Assembly (NCBI RefSeq): GCF_000016505.1
Contig: NC_009706.1
Coordinates: forward strand, 1,116,001-1,180,000
Source: Clostridium kluyveri DSM 555
Lineage (GTDB): Bacteria; Bacillota; Clostridia; Clostridiales; Clostridiaceae
Direction: 5' to 3'
DNA: 64,000 nt
A program made the translations under genes and the position numbers. The notes under the pieces were generated by a model. It was not told the origin of the DNA. It saw nothing but the letters and a program-made list of their open reading frames with translations, and ran no database searches. The number at the start of each line of letters is the position of its first letter. Position 1 is the first letter of the stretch. This document shows, in pieces, positions 26,297 to 35,613 of this stretch.

Positions 26297-28510
26297 ATGG
26301 ATAATTTAAAACCTAAGCATGTACTTAAAAGTAAAAAGATAGCTTTGCTTGTCACATCTCTGGCAATTTTAGGTGCTTTAGGAACTGTAAAAGTATATGC
26401 AGCACCAGAAGTTGAGAGGTACAGCGGCATAAATAGATATGAAACAGCAGCCAAGGTCTGTGATGCGGGGTGGGATACTGCGGCTTATGCTGTAATAGTA
26501 AATGGAGAAAATTATCCTGATGCCCTTGCAGCGGCTCCACTTGCAGCAAAATATGATGCACCTATACTTTTGACCGGGCCAGATACATTGAATGCCTATA
26601 CATCCTCTGAAATAAGCAGATTGAATGTAAAAAATGTTTTTATAGTGGGAGGAAAAGGCGTAGTATCTCAAAGTGTGGAGGATTCACTAAAGTCAAAAGA
26701 TATAAAAGTTACAAGACTTTCAGGAGATGACAGATATGAAACAGCCCTGGCAGTAGCTAAAAAAGTAGGTAAGTCTAAGGAAGTAGTTCTTGTAAATGGA
26801 AATGATTTTAGAGATGGGATGACCATAGCTGCCATAGCTGCCTTAAAAGAAATACCTATAATATTGACAGATGGAGCGTATATGCCAGCGGATGTTAAAA
26901 AATATTTAAATAATACTTCCAAAATGGATCAGGTGTATGTAGTAGGAGATGCAAATACCATAAGTGATGAGGCTATAAGCGGTCTTTCCAATGTGAAAAG
27001 AATAGGTACAGGCAATGCCTACAACAAAAATGTAAGTGTCATAGAAGCCTTTGCAGGGGAAATAGATACAAGTACCCTTTACATAGCCTCTGCTAAGGAT
27101 TTTCCTGATTCTCTTGGGGCATCAGCTCTGGCACCTAAAACTTCATCACCAGTATTATTTGTGGACAGTCCCCTGGATGAGTCTACTTCAACTTTCCTTA
27201 AAACACATATAGTAAACAATTTAAAAGTGTTGGGAGGTTCAGGGTCTATAAGTTATGATTTGGAAACCACTGCTAAAAATTTACCTTTGGATATAGGAAG
27301 CACAAATAATTTTACAGATACCATATGGCAGGATGAAAAATACACTCCAAGGTCCACTGTTGTGGTAACTGCCACAGACGGCACTAAAAAGGAAGTTCCT
27401 GTGGAATGGAATTTAACCAATATAAACACCACAAAACCTGGTATTTATACTTTTACGGGAACTTTAAGCGGTAGTGACAAGACTGTATATACTACTCTTA
27501 CGGTAAAACCACTTCCCTATAAAATTGATAACTTAACTGAAACTGCAAGTAGTAAAGCAAGTTATAAACTGCCAACTACTGTTACTGCCCAGATGACAGA
27601 TGGTACTACGGATGAAGTGGCTGTAAACTGGGATTATGGAACACAATCTGGAAACAAGCCGGGAGTTTATATATTTAATGGTACAGTGGATAAGTACAGT
27701 AAAAAGGTTAAACTTACTTTGACAATTACTGCAGGTTCTACAAAAACCATAAAGAGTATTGCAAATATAAAGGCAACTGTAGCTAAAAAGTCTGATTATA
27801 CTCGCCCAACTATGGTAGAAGCTCTAATGAGCGATGGTTCTACTGAGGATGTAGCTGTAACCTGGGGAAATGAAACCAAGTATGGCACTGGAGTATATAC
27901 CTATGAAGGAACTGTAAGTGGATACAGCAAAAAAGTAGGCCTTATGCTTATAGTTACAGGAGAAGGAGGAACTGATCCAAATGATCCAGATTATCCAGAT
28001 AATCCTGATAACCCAGATGATTCAAAAGATTTAGGAGAATTAGATGCTATAATGCAAGGGGAAAATTATCCAACTACAGTAGCTGATCCTTCCACAGGAA
28101 AACAAGTGGCAGTTACTTGGACAGAAGCTGTTAGTATAAGTTCTCAATTTAAAGATGACGATTATGTAGATGGATGCAGAGTTGCAGAGTTTACTTTATA
28201 CGGTGTTATCAAGGGCAATGTTAAAGTAAAAGCAACTATAGGAATAATGCCAAAGATTATTTCTCTTAATTCAGAAATAACTATCAGCAGAGCAGATTAT
28301 CCAAATGGTGTAAATATGTCTGATTTATCAGATTTGATAAGTGCAGCTATAATTGGAGAAGATGGCAACAGGACATCAAAGAAAGTGCATGTTCTTTTGT
28401 GGAATCCACCTACTATAGATCCAACTAAAGCCAATATTTATTATGTAAATGCAACTATAAGTCATTACAGTAATAATCCTGTCAGGATTACAATAACAGT
28501 AACTGATTAG
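26297..28510 (+). CDS. CWB2 surface protein with Big_4-type Ig-like domains
   Basis: A 737-residue secreted protein. The signal peptide is about residues 1-35 (KIALLVTSLAILGALGTVKVYAA). Residues about 38-330 are three CWB2 repeats (RYSGINRYETAAKVCDAGW, RLSGDDRYETALAVAKKVG and a diverged third). Residues about 335-560 are three Ig-like modules of the Big_4 type, each with a D-G-T..VPV.W....T..PG.Y.F.GTL pattern. A short proline- and Asp-rich linker (DPNDPDYPDNPDNPDD) separates two further diverged domains. The start ATG lies 13 bases past GGGAGGAGGAA, a slightly long spacing. It starts 23 bases after the previous stop. Such proteins act as S-layer or adhesive components in clostridia. Confidence 0.92.
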   Translation: MDNLKPKHVLKSKKIALLVTSLAILGALGTVKVYAAPEVERYSGINRYETAAKVCDAGWDTAAYAVIVNGENYPDALAAAPLAAKYDAPILLTGPDTLNAYTSSEISRLNVKNVFIVGGKGVVSQSVEDSLKSKDIKVTRLSGDDRYETALAVAKKVGKSKEVVLVNGNDFRDGMTIAAIAALKEIPIILTDGAYMPADVKKYLNNTSKMDQVYVVGDANTISDEAISGLSNVKRIGTGNAYNKNVSVIEAFAGEIDTSTLYIASAKDFPDSLGASALAPKTSSPVLFVDSPLDESTSTFLKTHIVNNLKVLGGSGSISYDLETTAKNLPLDIGSTNNFTDTIWQDEKYTPRSTVVVTATDGTKKEVPVEWNLTNINTTKPGIYTFTGTLSGSDKTVYTTLTVKPLPYKIDNLTETASSKASYKLPTTVTAQMTDGTTDEVAVNWDYGTQSGNKPGVYIFNGTVDKYSKKVKLTLTITAGSTKTIKSIANIKATVAKKSDYTRPTMVEALMSDGSTEDVAVTWGNETKYGTGVYTYEGTVSGYSKKVGLMLIVTGEGGTDPNDPDYPDNPDNPDDSKDLGELDAIMQGENYPTTVADPSTGKQVAVTWTEAVSISSQFKDDDYVDGCRVAEFTLYGVIKGNVKVKATIGIMPKIISLNSEITISRADYPNGVNMSDLSDLISAAIIGEDGNRTSKKVHVLLWNPPTIDPTKANIYYVNATISHYSNNPVRITITVTD

Positions 28511-28571
28511 ATAATTAGGAAAGGGCAGAGATTTGTCCTTTCCTGTAAGTTATATAAAGGGAGGTTATTTA

Positions 28572-31500
28572 ATGAAGAAAACTAAAATGCTGGTCATAAC
28601 TGCATCCATAGTACTAGGACTTAGTGCAGCAGTAGAAGCAAAGCTGCCCGCCAATGCCATAGTAGTTGGAAGTAATGTTTATGATATAAGCTACTTGACT
28701 AGCAATATCTCAAAAATAAATGATGAGGTAATGAATAATTTAGGTTCTATTTTTTATGTTGATAGTAATAATGTAACTAAAGATATATTTACAGGTTCTA
28801 CTCTTGATGATTCACAAATAGTAAACAGAGTTGGAAATACATTAAATTATTACACCTCAAGTGGAACTGTTCAAAAATTAGTAGCTGATTCCAACAATGA
28901 GTTTGATCCAAATGGAATAAATGTAGGAGATTTATCCGCTGTAATAAATATAACTTATAAAAAGATTACAGTTGGAAGTCAAACCTTATATGCCTATACT
29001 GTAAAAGTAACTCAAGTTTTAGGATTGCAGGATGCTGCTTACTTTAGTATAGATACTAGTTCTACGGTTCCTTTGACTCAAGTTAATACTTATATAGGAA
29101 CAGCTTTAACTAGTACACCCAAATTAACTATATATGATACAAAGCAAAAAGATATAGCCAGTGGGTCAGTAATGGGGGTATCTCTTGGGGGTGACAGTGG
29201 TACTATTGATGTACCTGTATCTTTACATTATGATGGCAGTCAACAAATTGAAACAGGAAATGGAAATTCTTCTGTTAATTTGGTGAATACAGGTTTTTCT
29301 GTTGTAGATTCAGATAATGAATGGATGTATTATGTTAATACTGCTGATAAAAATAAACTCTATAAAAAAAGTGTATCAGGGGTGGATAATTCACCTATAA
29401 GTGATGATAAGGTAGGGTATATAAATTTATTAGGAGATTGGGTATATTATATAAACTATACTGATGATTCAAAAATTTATAAAGTAAGGACAGATGGTAC
29501 CCAAAAACAAAAAGTAGCTGATGATATGGCTTCCTGTTTAAATATATTATCAGGGAAAATTTACTATATCAATCACAGCGACAGAGCCAGAATATATGTA
29601 ATAGATTCCCAGGGCAGAAGACAGCTTTGTAGCGATTCAGCTAGTATGTTAAGTGCAGGAAGTAATAATTTTTTATACTATGTAAATACTTTAGATGATA
29701 ATAAATTATATAAATATCTTCTTACCAACAGCACAAAATCTACAGTTAGTGATGTTTCTGTTCAATTTTTAAATGTTTTAGGGGATAGTTCTGTATTCTA
29801 TACTGGAAAAAATGGATTATTATATGCATCCAGTGGTTCCTACTATTCAAATCCAAATGGTGTGGTAGCAGTTACAAATGTTCCTACAGGTAAAGGAAAC
29901 AGCACTACATTAAAACCTGTAAATGACATACTAACTGTTATATGTGCCGAAGATGACAATAATATTTACTATAAAAGTTATGTAGATAGTGGAAAATTAT
30001 ATAAATTAGACAAAAGGTCAGGAAATGGTTATAAAATTGTGGATGATTCAGTTGAGTATGTGAATATTATTGGAGATTATATTTATTACACTAAGAGTGG
30101 AAAATTGTATTATGTTCCTAAGGACTCTGATGGTACGGTAAAGGGAACAGCGGTAACAAAACCTAAGTTAACTTTAAAGATAAGTAAACTGGGAACCATA
30201 GATACTATTAGAACAGATGATATAAATAAAGTTAATTTTCCAGACAGGGTAGCTGCTACAATGAGTGATAATTCAACAGCACAACTTGTGGTGAACTGGG
30301 ACAAGACAATACCAAAGCCATCAAAGGGAGTGTATACTTTTAAGGGAACAATTTTAGGCTATGGAAATAAAGTTTCTCTTAATGTAATTTTAGACTCTGG
30401 AGTTATAGATATAAACAATGTTACGGTTGTAAATGGAGTTGGAAGTAAGGATACAGTTACAGTAACAAAACTGAGTCAAGGGGATATTATAAGCATATAT
30501 ACAAATTACACAGATACCAAACCAATTAAGACAGCTACTGCTGCGGCTAATGGTACAGCTGTTGCCAGTGGGCTAAATCTGAATTCAAATGGAGACTATT
30601 TGTATATTACTGTAACCAGGACAAATAAATCAGAAGGGGAAAAATCAGCTTATATGTATGGGCCGGAAGCTCCAGTGAATTTTTCTGTAGATGCTGTAAA
30701 TGGAAAAATTACAGGATTGAAATCGGGAATGAGTTACAAGGTATTCTTAGAGACAATTGATCCTAATACTGGCAGTTTACCGGATGTTCCAGATTCCAGT
30801 GTAGAAGTAACTGTAGGTAATAATGGACAAGCAGCTTCTGATGGAAGTATATCAGTGGAAGCATTAAAGAGTATGACTGACTTAAAACAGTTAAGGATAG
30901 TTGCAACCAATGGAAATGACAGTGCTCCATCTGCGGCAGTGGAAGTAGGAAAGCCTAAATTAGATGGTGTATCGGTAGATTTAACTAACAGCAGAATTTT
31001 GGGAACTACTGTAGATATGGAATACAGCTATGCATATGATAGTGTTACTAGTCCAAACCCATCTGATTGGACTGCTTGTTCAACTATAAGTACTCCTGTA
31101 TCAATGACAAGATCTCTTCAGGTTTCTGTAAGGAAAAAGGCAAATGGACCTTATCTCCAAAGTGATATTGCCACCTATGGATTATTTCCGGCACCAGTGG
31201 TTACAGGAATTACAGATGGAGGAACTTATTCAATTGGAAGTGATTTAACTGTAGTTTGGCCAGCTAATGTAGATGATAGTAATGGGAAGGTCACTTATAC
31301 AGCAGTACTTTATAATTTAACGGATAATACTACTAATACCAGTATCACAAATGTTACAGGTAATAATTATAGTAGTGATTTAATAAAGCTAAATGCTGAT
31401 AAAACAGCAACAACCGCTGATAGTATTATTAAAACAACAGATATAACAGGAACTGGAAAGAACTACAAGCTTGTAGTAACCGCTGTTAAAGAAACTCCAT

Positions 31501-33845
31501 CAGGTCTAAAAGGACAATCTCAAACCACTATAAACTTTGCCGTTACTGCAGGAAAACCGCAGACTGTGGATATAAGTATGGTTGAAAATCCAGGAACGAT
31601 GAAAAAGAATGCATCAGATAATTGGGTATCGGTAGATCCAACTACAGATGCATTAACTTACTATAATGCCACACCTAGATGGACTGATTATCCAAGTACT
31701 TCAAGTACAGCGGTAATTCAGAGACTTGAATTGGAGTCTGTTAGGAATTTGTCACAAGTAGACTTAAATACTATAAAGGTCAAAGATTGGAATAGCGCAG
31801 CCAAAGTTTCTTTTGCACCTAATACCCCTGTTACCCAGGATGGATATTATAAATTAACAGTAACATCCCAGGCAGATGATAACAAAGCAACTACAGATAC
31901 AATTAAATATTTTATAGTAGATACTACTAGAATTCCAGTTTTACCTAAGATTGATGGAATAACTGATAATGGCACATATAGTGCTGGCATAACAGCTGGA
32001 ATTACAATAACTGAGGATACAACCAAAGGGGAGAGTTTAACCATACCAACACTTATACGTGATGGATATGTAACACAGCTTTTAGATACGAATGGCGATA
32101 TTATAAATCCCACAGAACCTGGCAGTGCTGCAGTTACAAGCGGAGCTATAACTTTAAAAGGTACTTATCAATTGGATTTAAATACCGTAAATGTTGTAAA
32201 TGGTAAAAAGGACCATAAAACTTATAATTTCTATGTGGATAATACAGCAACTGTTTCAGATCCTGTAGCTTCAGCTGATATTTCAGTTCCAGATAACAAT
32301 ACTGTAGAAGTAAATAATATACCATATGGTTCCACAATTAAGGTGTATAGTTCTTCAGGAAGTCTGTTAGGTTCAGCAACTAATTATAGCGTATCAGGTT
32401 CTGTATCAGTGACTATATCAGGAGGAATACCAGCTAATGAAACTAGCATTTACGTAACAAGGACTGACAGCGGAAAGCAAGAAAGTAATAGGACCCAATA
32501 TGCACTGACCTTGTCACCAAGTATAAAATCAATTTCTCCAACAGTATTCAATGAAGTGGATAATACTGGTGCTGTAAAGGGAACCGTGTCAGGAACCCCA
32601 ACAGATACTATAGCAGTGGAAATACAGAATGGAACGGTAAATGGAGCTGTAAATGATATTATAACAGCTAAGGTAACAGTAACTACTGGAGCTTTGCCAA
32701 CAGGGTTAACTTATAAGGCAGTAAAATTGGATGATACCCATATTGGAATAGTTATTGAAGGTACTGCAAGTTCAAGTGAAAAGACAGACAGTATAAGTAA
32801 TTTAGTATTTACTATAGATGAATCAGCAATATCACCAACAACAGGAGGAACTAGTGCAGATATTCAAACAACACCAGTTACTATAAACTTTAATAGTGCT
32901 CCAGCAGCTGTAACTAATGTGGAAGCTGCTGACATTGGAAATGATAATAAAGGTAGTGATTTACAAGTTAAGTTTAATGCAGCATCAGATGAATCAACAA
33001 AGGTGGGATCTTATAGGATATTTGTAGTAAAACATGGAAAAACATTTAATTTGGCAGCTGCAAATGCTGTATCATCAGCAAACTATACTACTGTTGGAAA
33101 GACAGGAGGAAATATAACAACAACATTAAGTGCAACAGCTAAGGATACTGATGGAGCGGTTATTGCAAATGGAACAGCTTATGATATTTATGTTTTAAGT
33201 GTAGCAAATGGAACAAATGCTAATTTAAATGCATTATCAACAGCCAAATCTAATTTCACTCTTACTAATGCACCATTACCAGTAATATTTTCAGTAGCAG
33301 GCAAAACAACATCACCAGCAACTTTAAATGATGAAACTCCAGATGTAGTGGTCAAAGGTGTATCAGCAGGGAATACGGTAACTGTTTATGATGGCAGTAA
33401 TGATATAGGAAGTGGAACAGTAGCAGTAGGAAGTACCACAATAACAATTACTACTAGTGCTCTATCAGTAAGTTCACATACACTGACAGTTAAAGCTACA
33501 GATGACGGAAGTATAATTAATACTTCAACACCATTTGTATATATTGTTGATAAAACAATCACTCTGCCAACAACTGACGGTTCATCAACATCAAGTTCAT
33601 TGGTGTTAAAGGCAGGAGGTACTGAAACTGACTGGGCTTCAGTTGCAGTAACTAGTGGTGGTACGGCATCAGGAACAAAAGTGGCTTCTTCTGTATCAGG
33701 AGGAAATACTTGTACCATAAATGGAATTGTAGCAAGCGATGGTCAAACAGTAATATTTACTATAACAGATAATGCAGGAAACACTAAGTCATTTACAGCT
33801 ACTTGGAATGAATCTGGATCATCTTGGGATGTTTTAACTGTTTAA
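28572..33845 (+). CDS. Giant secreted beta-domain surface protein (DUF5050-like, Ig-like)
   Basis: A 1,757-residue protein; ATG 28572 is preferred because AAAGGGAGGTTATTTA precedes it and the product then begins with a signal peptide (KKTKMLVITASIVLGLSAAVEA). Residues about 225-500 consist of repeats like MYYVNTADKNKLYKKSVSG and WVYYINYTDDSKIYKVRTDG, resembling the DUF5050 beta-propeller-like repeat. One Big_4-type module follows (VNFPDRVAATMSDNSTAQLV). The remaining ~1,150 residues are Thr-, Ser- and Asn-rich beta-sandwich-like domains of Ig or fibronectin type. There is no CWB2, SLH or LPXTG signal, so it may bind the wall through its neighbours or be a major layer subunit. Few charged or hydrophobic clusters occur. 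Ligand and function are unknown. Confidence 0.85.
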   Translation: MKKTKMLVITASIVLGLSAAVEAKLPANAIVVGSNVYDISYLTSNISKINDEVMNNLGSIFYVDSNNVTKDIFTGSTLDDSQIVNRVGNTLNYYTSSGTVQKLVADSNNEFDPNGINVGDLSAVINITYKKITVGSQTLYAYTVKVTQVLGLQDAAYFSIDTSSTVPLTQVNTYIGTALTSTPKLTIYDTKQKDIASGSVMGVSLGGDSGTIDVPVSLHYDGSQQIETGNGNSSVNLVNTGFSVVDSDNEWMYYVNTADKNKLYKKSVSGVDNSPISDDKVGYINLLGDWVYYINYTDDSKIYKVRTDGTQKQKVADDMASCLNILSGKIYYINHSDRARIYVIDSQGRRQLCSDSASMLSAGSNNFLYYVNTLDDNKLYKYLLTNSTKSTVSDVSVQFLNVLGDSSVFYTGKNGLLYASSGSYYSNPNGVVAVTNVPTGKGNSTTLKPVNDILTVICAEDDNNIYYKSYVDSGKLYKLDKRSGNGYKIVDDSVEYVNIIGDYIYYTKSGKLYYVPKDSDGTVKGTAVTKPKLTLKISKLGTIDTIRTDDINKVNFPDRVAATMSDNSTAQLVVNWDKTIPKPSKGVYTFKGTILGYGNKVSLNVILDSGVIDINNVTVVNGVGSKDTVTVTKLSQGDIISIYTNYTDTKPIKTATAAANGTAVASGLNLNSNGDYLYITVTRTNKSEGEKSAYMYGPEAPVNFSVDAVNGKITGLKSGMSYKVFLETIDPNTGSLPDVPDSSVEVTVGNNGQAASDGSISVEALKSMTDLKQLRIVATNGNDSAPSAAVEVGKPKLDGVSVDLTNSRILGTTVDMEYSYAYDSVTSPNPSDWTACSTISTPVSMTRSLQVSVRKKANGPYLQSDIATYGLFPAPVVTGITDGGTYSIGSDLTVVWPANVDDSNGKVTYTAVLYNLTDNTTNTSITNVTGNNYSSDLIKLNADKTATTADSIIKTTDITGTGKNYKLVVTAVKETPSGLKGQSQTTINFAVTAGKPQTVDISMVENPGTMKKNASDNWVSVDPTTDALTYYNATPRWTDYPSTSSTAVIQRLELESVRNLSQVDLNTIKVKDWNSAAKVSFAPNTPVTQDGYYKLTVTSQADDNKATTDTIKYFIVDTTRIPVLPKIDGITDNGTYSAGITAGITITEDTTKGESLTIPTLIRDGYVTQLLDTNGDIINPTEPGSAAVTSGAITLKGTYQLDLNTVNVVNGKKDHKTYNFYVDNTATVSDPVASADISVPDNNTVEVNNIPYGSTIKVYSSSGSLLGSATNYSVSGSVSVTISGGIPANETSIYVTRTDSGKQESNRTQYALTLSPSIKSISPTVFNEVDNTGAVKGTVSGTPTDTIAVEIQNGTVNGAVNDIITAKVTVTTGALPTGLTYKAVKLDDTHIGIVIEGTASSSEKTDSISNLVFTIDESAISPTTGGTSADIQTTPVTINFNSAPAAVTNVEAADIGNDNKGSDLQVKFNAASDESTKVGSYRIFVVKHGKTFNLAAANAVSSANYTTVGKTGGNITTTLSATAKDTDGAVIANGTAYDIYVLSVANGTNANLNALSTAKSNFTLTNAPLPVIFSVAGKTTSPATLNDETPDVVVKGVSAGNTVTVYDGSNDIGSGTVAVGSTTITITTSALSVSSHTLTVKATDDGSIINTSTPFVYIVDKTITLPTTDGSSTSSSLVLKAGGTETDWASVAVTSGGTASGTKVASSVSGGNTCTINGIVASDGQTVIFTITDNAGNTKSFTATWNESGSSWDVLTV

Positions 33846-33860
33846 ATTTAATATTTTACA

Positions 33861-33884
33861 GTAATAATCTATAAGGATTATTAC
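33861..33884 (+). terminator. Stem-loop after the giant surface gene
   Basis: GTAATAATC and GATTATTAC form a perfect 9-bp stem with a 6-base loop, 16 bases after the stop. The tail AATAAAAAATAGG is A-rich rather than T-rich. It may protect the 3' end rather than terminate. Confidence 0.45.
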
Positions 33885-33894
33885 AATAAAAAAT

Positions 33895-33922
33895 AGGAGG
33901 AAGTAAACATCTTCCTCCTTTA
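33895..33922 (+). terminator. Second hairpin, probable terminator or attenuator in the surface cluster
   Basis: AGGAGGAAG and CTTCCTCCT form a 9-bp GC-rich stem with a 7-base loop and end in TTT. The following genes are still on the same strand without an obvious promoter, so partial termination could set lower levels of the two small proteins. Confidence 0.6.
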
Positions 33923-33969
33923 AACAAAATAACATATCCACTTCTCAGGTGTTGAAAGGAGGAGCTAAA

Positions 33970-34644
33970 TTGATAAAAAGGATTAAAAAATACAGTTTAA
34001 TAGCATTAACCCTATTTATGTTTTTATGTCTCAGCAATGGGGCTGTTTTAGCAGAGGACAGTGACACTGTAAATCTTGGAACCAGAACAATAACTGATGT
34101 AAATAAAACGTGGACAATAACTTTTAATAATCCTATAGAGTTTGACTCTGTAGCTGGCAACGTAGAAATTAGGGATGTCACCACAGGGAATAATGTTCCA
34201 ATAAGTCCTGTACAGGGAGACAATAGATCTGTTGTTATAGTAAAAGCACCTTCTGAAGGGTATACAGTAGGCCATAATTATCTAATCACTGTAAATAAGA
34301 ATATAAAACTGGAAAGTGGAACTCCATTATCTAAAACTACCACACTTAATTTCATAGTTGCCTCAAAGGAGGATAATGAGTATACTCTATCTGCAGATAT
34401 TACTGTGTCACCGATTATCAGTGTATTTAAACAGATAACTGTAACTTCTACAAATTTGCCTGGTGCATCAAAGTATAAGATTGATGAGAACAATAAGTTA
34501 TTTGATATAGGGGAGACCATGGCTTCATTGATATCAGAAGATACTGTGAAAGTCTATATATGTGATTCTAGTGGAAATGTACTTGGAACAGCTGATATGG
34601 ATGTTTCCACCACCAAGAACAATATAAGTTTAAAATTACAGTAG
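33970..34644 (+). CDS. Small secreted Ig-like protein, copy 1
   Basis: A 224-residue secreted protein. TTG at 33970 is chosen because AAAGGAGGAGCTAAA precedes it. The signal peptide is about residues 1-26 (YSLIALTLFMFLCLSNGAVLA). Residues 30-135 resemble the SbsA Ig-like domain of S-layer proteins (NKTWTITFNNPIEFDSVAGN, VGHNYLITVNKN, TLNFIVASKEDN). The C-terminal part, SPIISVFKQITVTSTNLPGA followed by KYKI and TVKVYICDSSGN, is shared with the next gene. No anchor is visible. It and its neighbour are tandem paralogues of nearly equal length, which suggests local duplication. It probably belongs to the same surface structure as the upstream giant proteins. Confidence 0.8.
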   Translation: MIKRIKKYSLIALTLFMFLCLSNGAVLAEDSDTVNLGTRTITDVNKTWTITFNNPIEFDSVAGNVEIRDVTTGNNVPISPVQGDNRSVVIVKAPSEGYTVGHNYLITVNKNIKLESGTPLSKTTTLNFIVASKEDNEYTLSADITVSPIISVFKQITVTSTNLPGASKYKIDENNKLFDIGETMASLISEDTVKVYICDSSGNVLGTADMDVSTTKNNISLKLQ

Positions 34645-34672
34645 TAAGTACTGTTCAAGGGAGAGGAAAATT

Positions 34673-35356
34673 TTGAAAAGAATTATGAAGAAAGTTGCTT
34701 TGATTTTAACCCTGGTAGTAATCTTATGTGTTTCTTATAATACTTTTAGTATTTCAGCAGAAGAAGATTTTAAAAATATGGGAACCAAGGTTATAAGTAA
34801 TGTGAATAAAATCTGGACGGTAGAATTTACATCTCCGGCAGATATTGATTCTTTGAATAATAATATTAGAATTGAAGATCTTACAGATGGAAGTATTTCT
34901 AATTTAAGTGCTTCTCAGGGAGAGGATGAAAATTCAGTAGAAATTAATCCGCCTTCTGGAGGATATAAATTGTCCCATAATTATAAATTAGTCATAGATA
35001 AAAGTTCTAAATCTAAAAAACAAGAAAATCTGCCAAAGTCTGTTGTATTGTATTTTAATGTAGCTTCTAAAGAGAATAATGGCTATACTATTTCGGCAAA
35101 TGTGGAGGTTTCTCCAATTATTGATATAGCAAAGACAATAACTATATCTGCTGCAAATTTACCTGGTGTATCAAAATATAAGATAGAAGGCAGTAATAAC
35201 TTATGTGATATAGGTAAATCGGTATTTTTATTTGTTGCCCAAGACACAGTAAAAGTCTATCTATATGATAATAAACAGAATTTGCTGGGTACTTCCACGC
35301 TGGATGTAAGTACTACTAAAAATAATATCAGCACGGATATAACTTTGGCAGATTAA
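34673..35356 (+). CDS. Small secreted Ig-like protein, copy 2
   Basis: A 227-residue paralogue of the preceding protein, aligned from start to end: GTKVISNVNKIWTVEFTSP, SHNYKLVIDKSSKSKK, FNVASKENNGYTISANVEVS and LDVSTTKNNIS match corresponding segments of copy 1. The signal peptide is about residues 1-29 (KKVALILTLVVILCVSYNTF..ISA). TTG at 34673 follows AAGGGAGAGGAAAAT. The domain is again SbsA-like Ig. It starts 28 bases after copy 1 and ends before a strong terminator, so it closes the cluster. The two copies have diverged enough to suggest an old duplication and possibly different partners. Confidence 0.8.
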   Translation: MKRIMKKVALILTLVVILCVSYNTFSISAEEDFKNMGTKVISNVNKIWTVEFTSPADIDSLNNNIRIEDLTDGSISNLSASQGEDENSVEINPPSGGYKLSHNYKLVIDKSSKSKKQENLPKSVVLYFNVASKENNGYTISANVEVSPIIDIAKTITISAANLPGVSKYKIEGSNNLCDIGKSVFLFVAQDTVKVYLYDNKQNLLGTSTLDVSTTKNNISTDITLAD

Positions 35357-35407
35357 ATGTTATAATAAGCGAGAAAAGAAAAACTATTGTAAATAGAGCA
35401 AAAAAGG

Positions 35408-35455
35408 CATATAAGTGACAAGGTTAATCTTAACTTGTCATTTATATGTTTTTAT
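35408..35455 (+). terminator. Terminator of the surface-protein cluster
   Basis: CATATAAGTGACAAG and CTTGTCATTTATATG form a 15-bp stem (one G-U pair) with an 11-base loop, followed by TTTTTAT. Confidence 0.92.
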
Positions 35456-35613
35456 ATGGCTAATAAGTTGGAAATATGCTATAATAATCCTGACTTATTT
35501 GGTATACTGCTAATTAATGAAGCAAATGGAAATACTTCAATCAAGTGATTTTTAAAAGGAGTATAAAATGTTTTGTAAATATAGATATTAAATACAGGAA
35601 GGAGAATGCAATT

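Noticed and set aside
23511-35356. The surface cluster as a horizontally acquired island.
   Set aside because: Codon use and AT content look like the neighbouring housekeeping genes, and no integrase, tRNA or direct repeat borders it.
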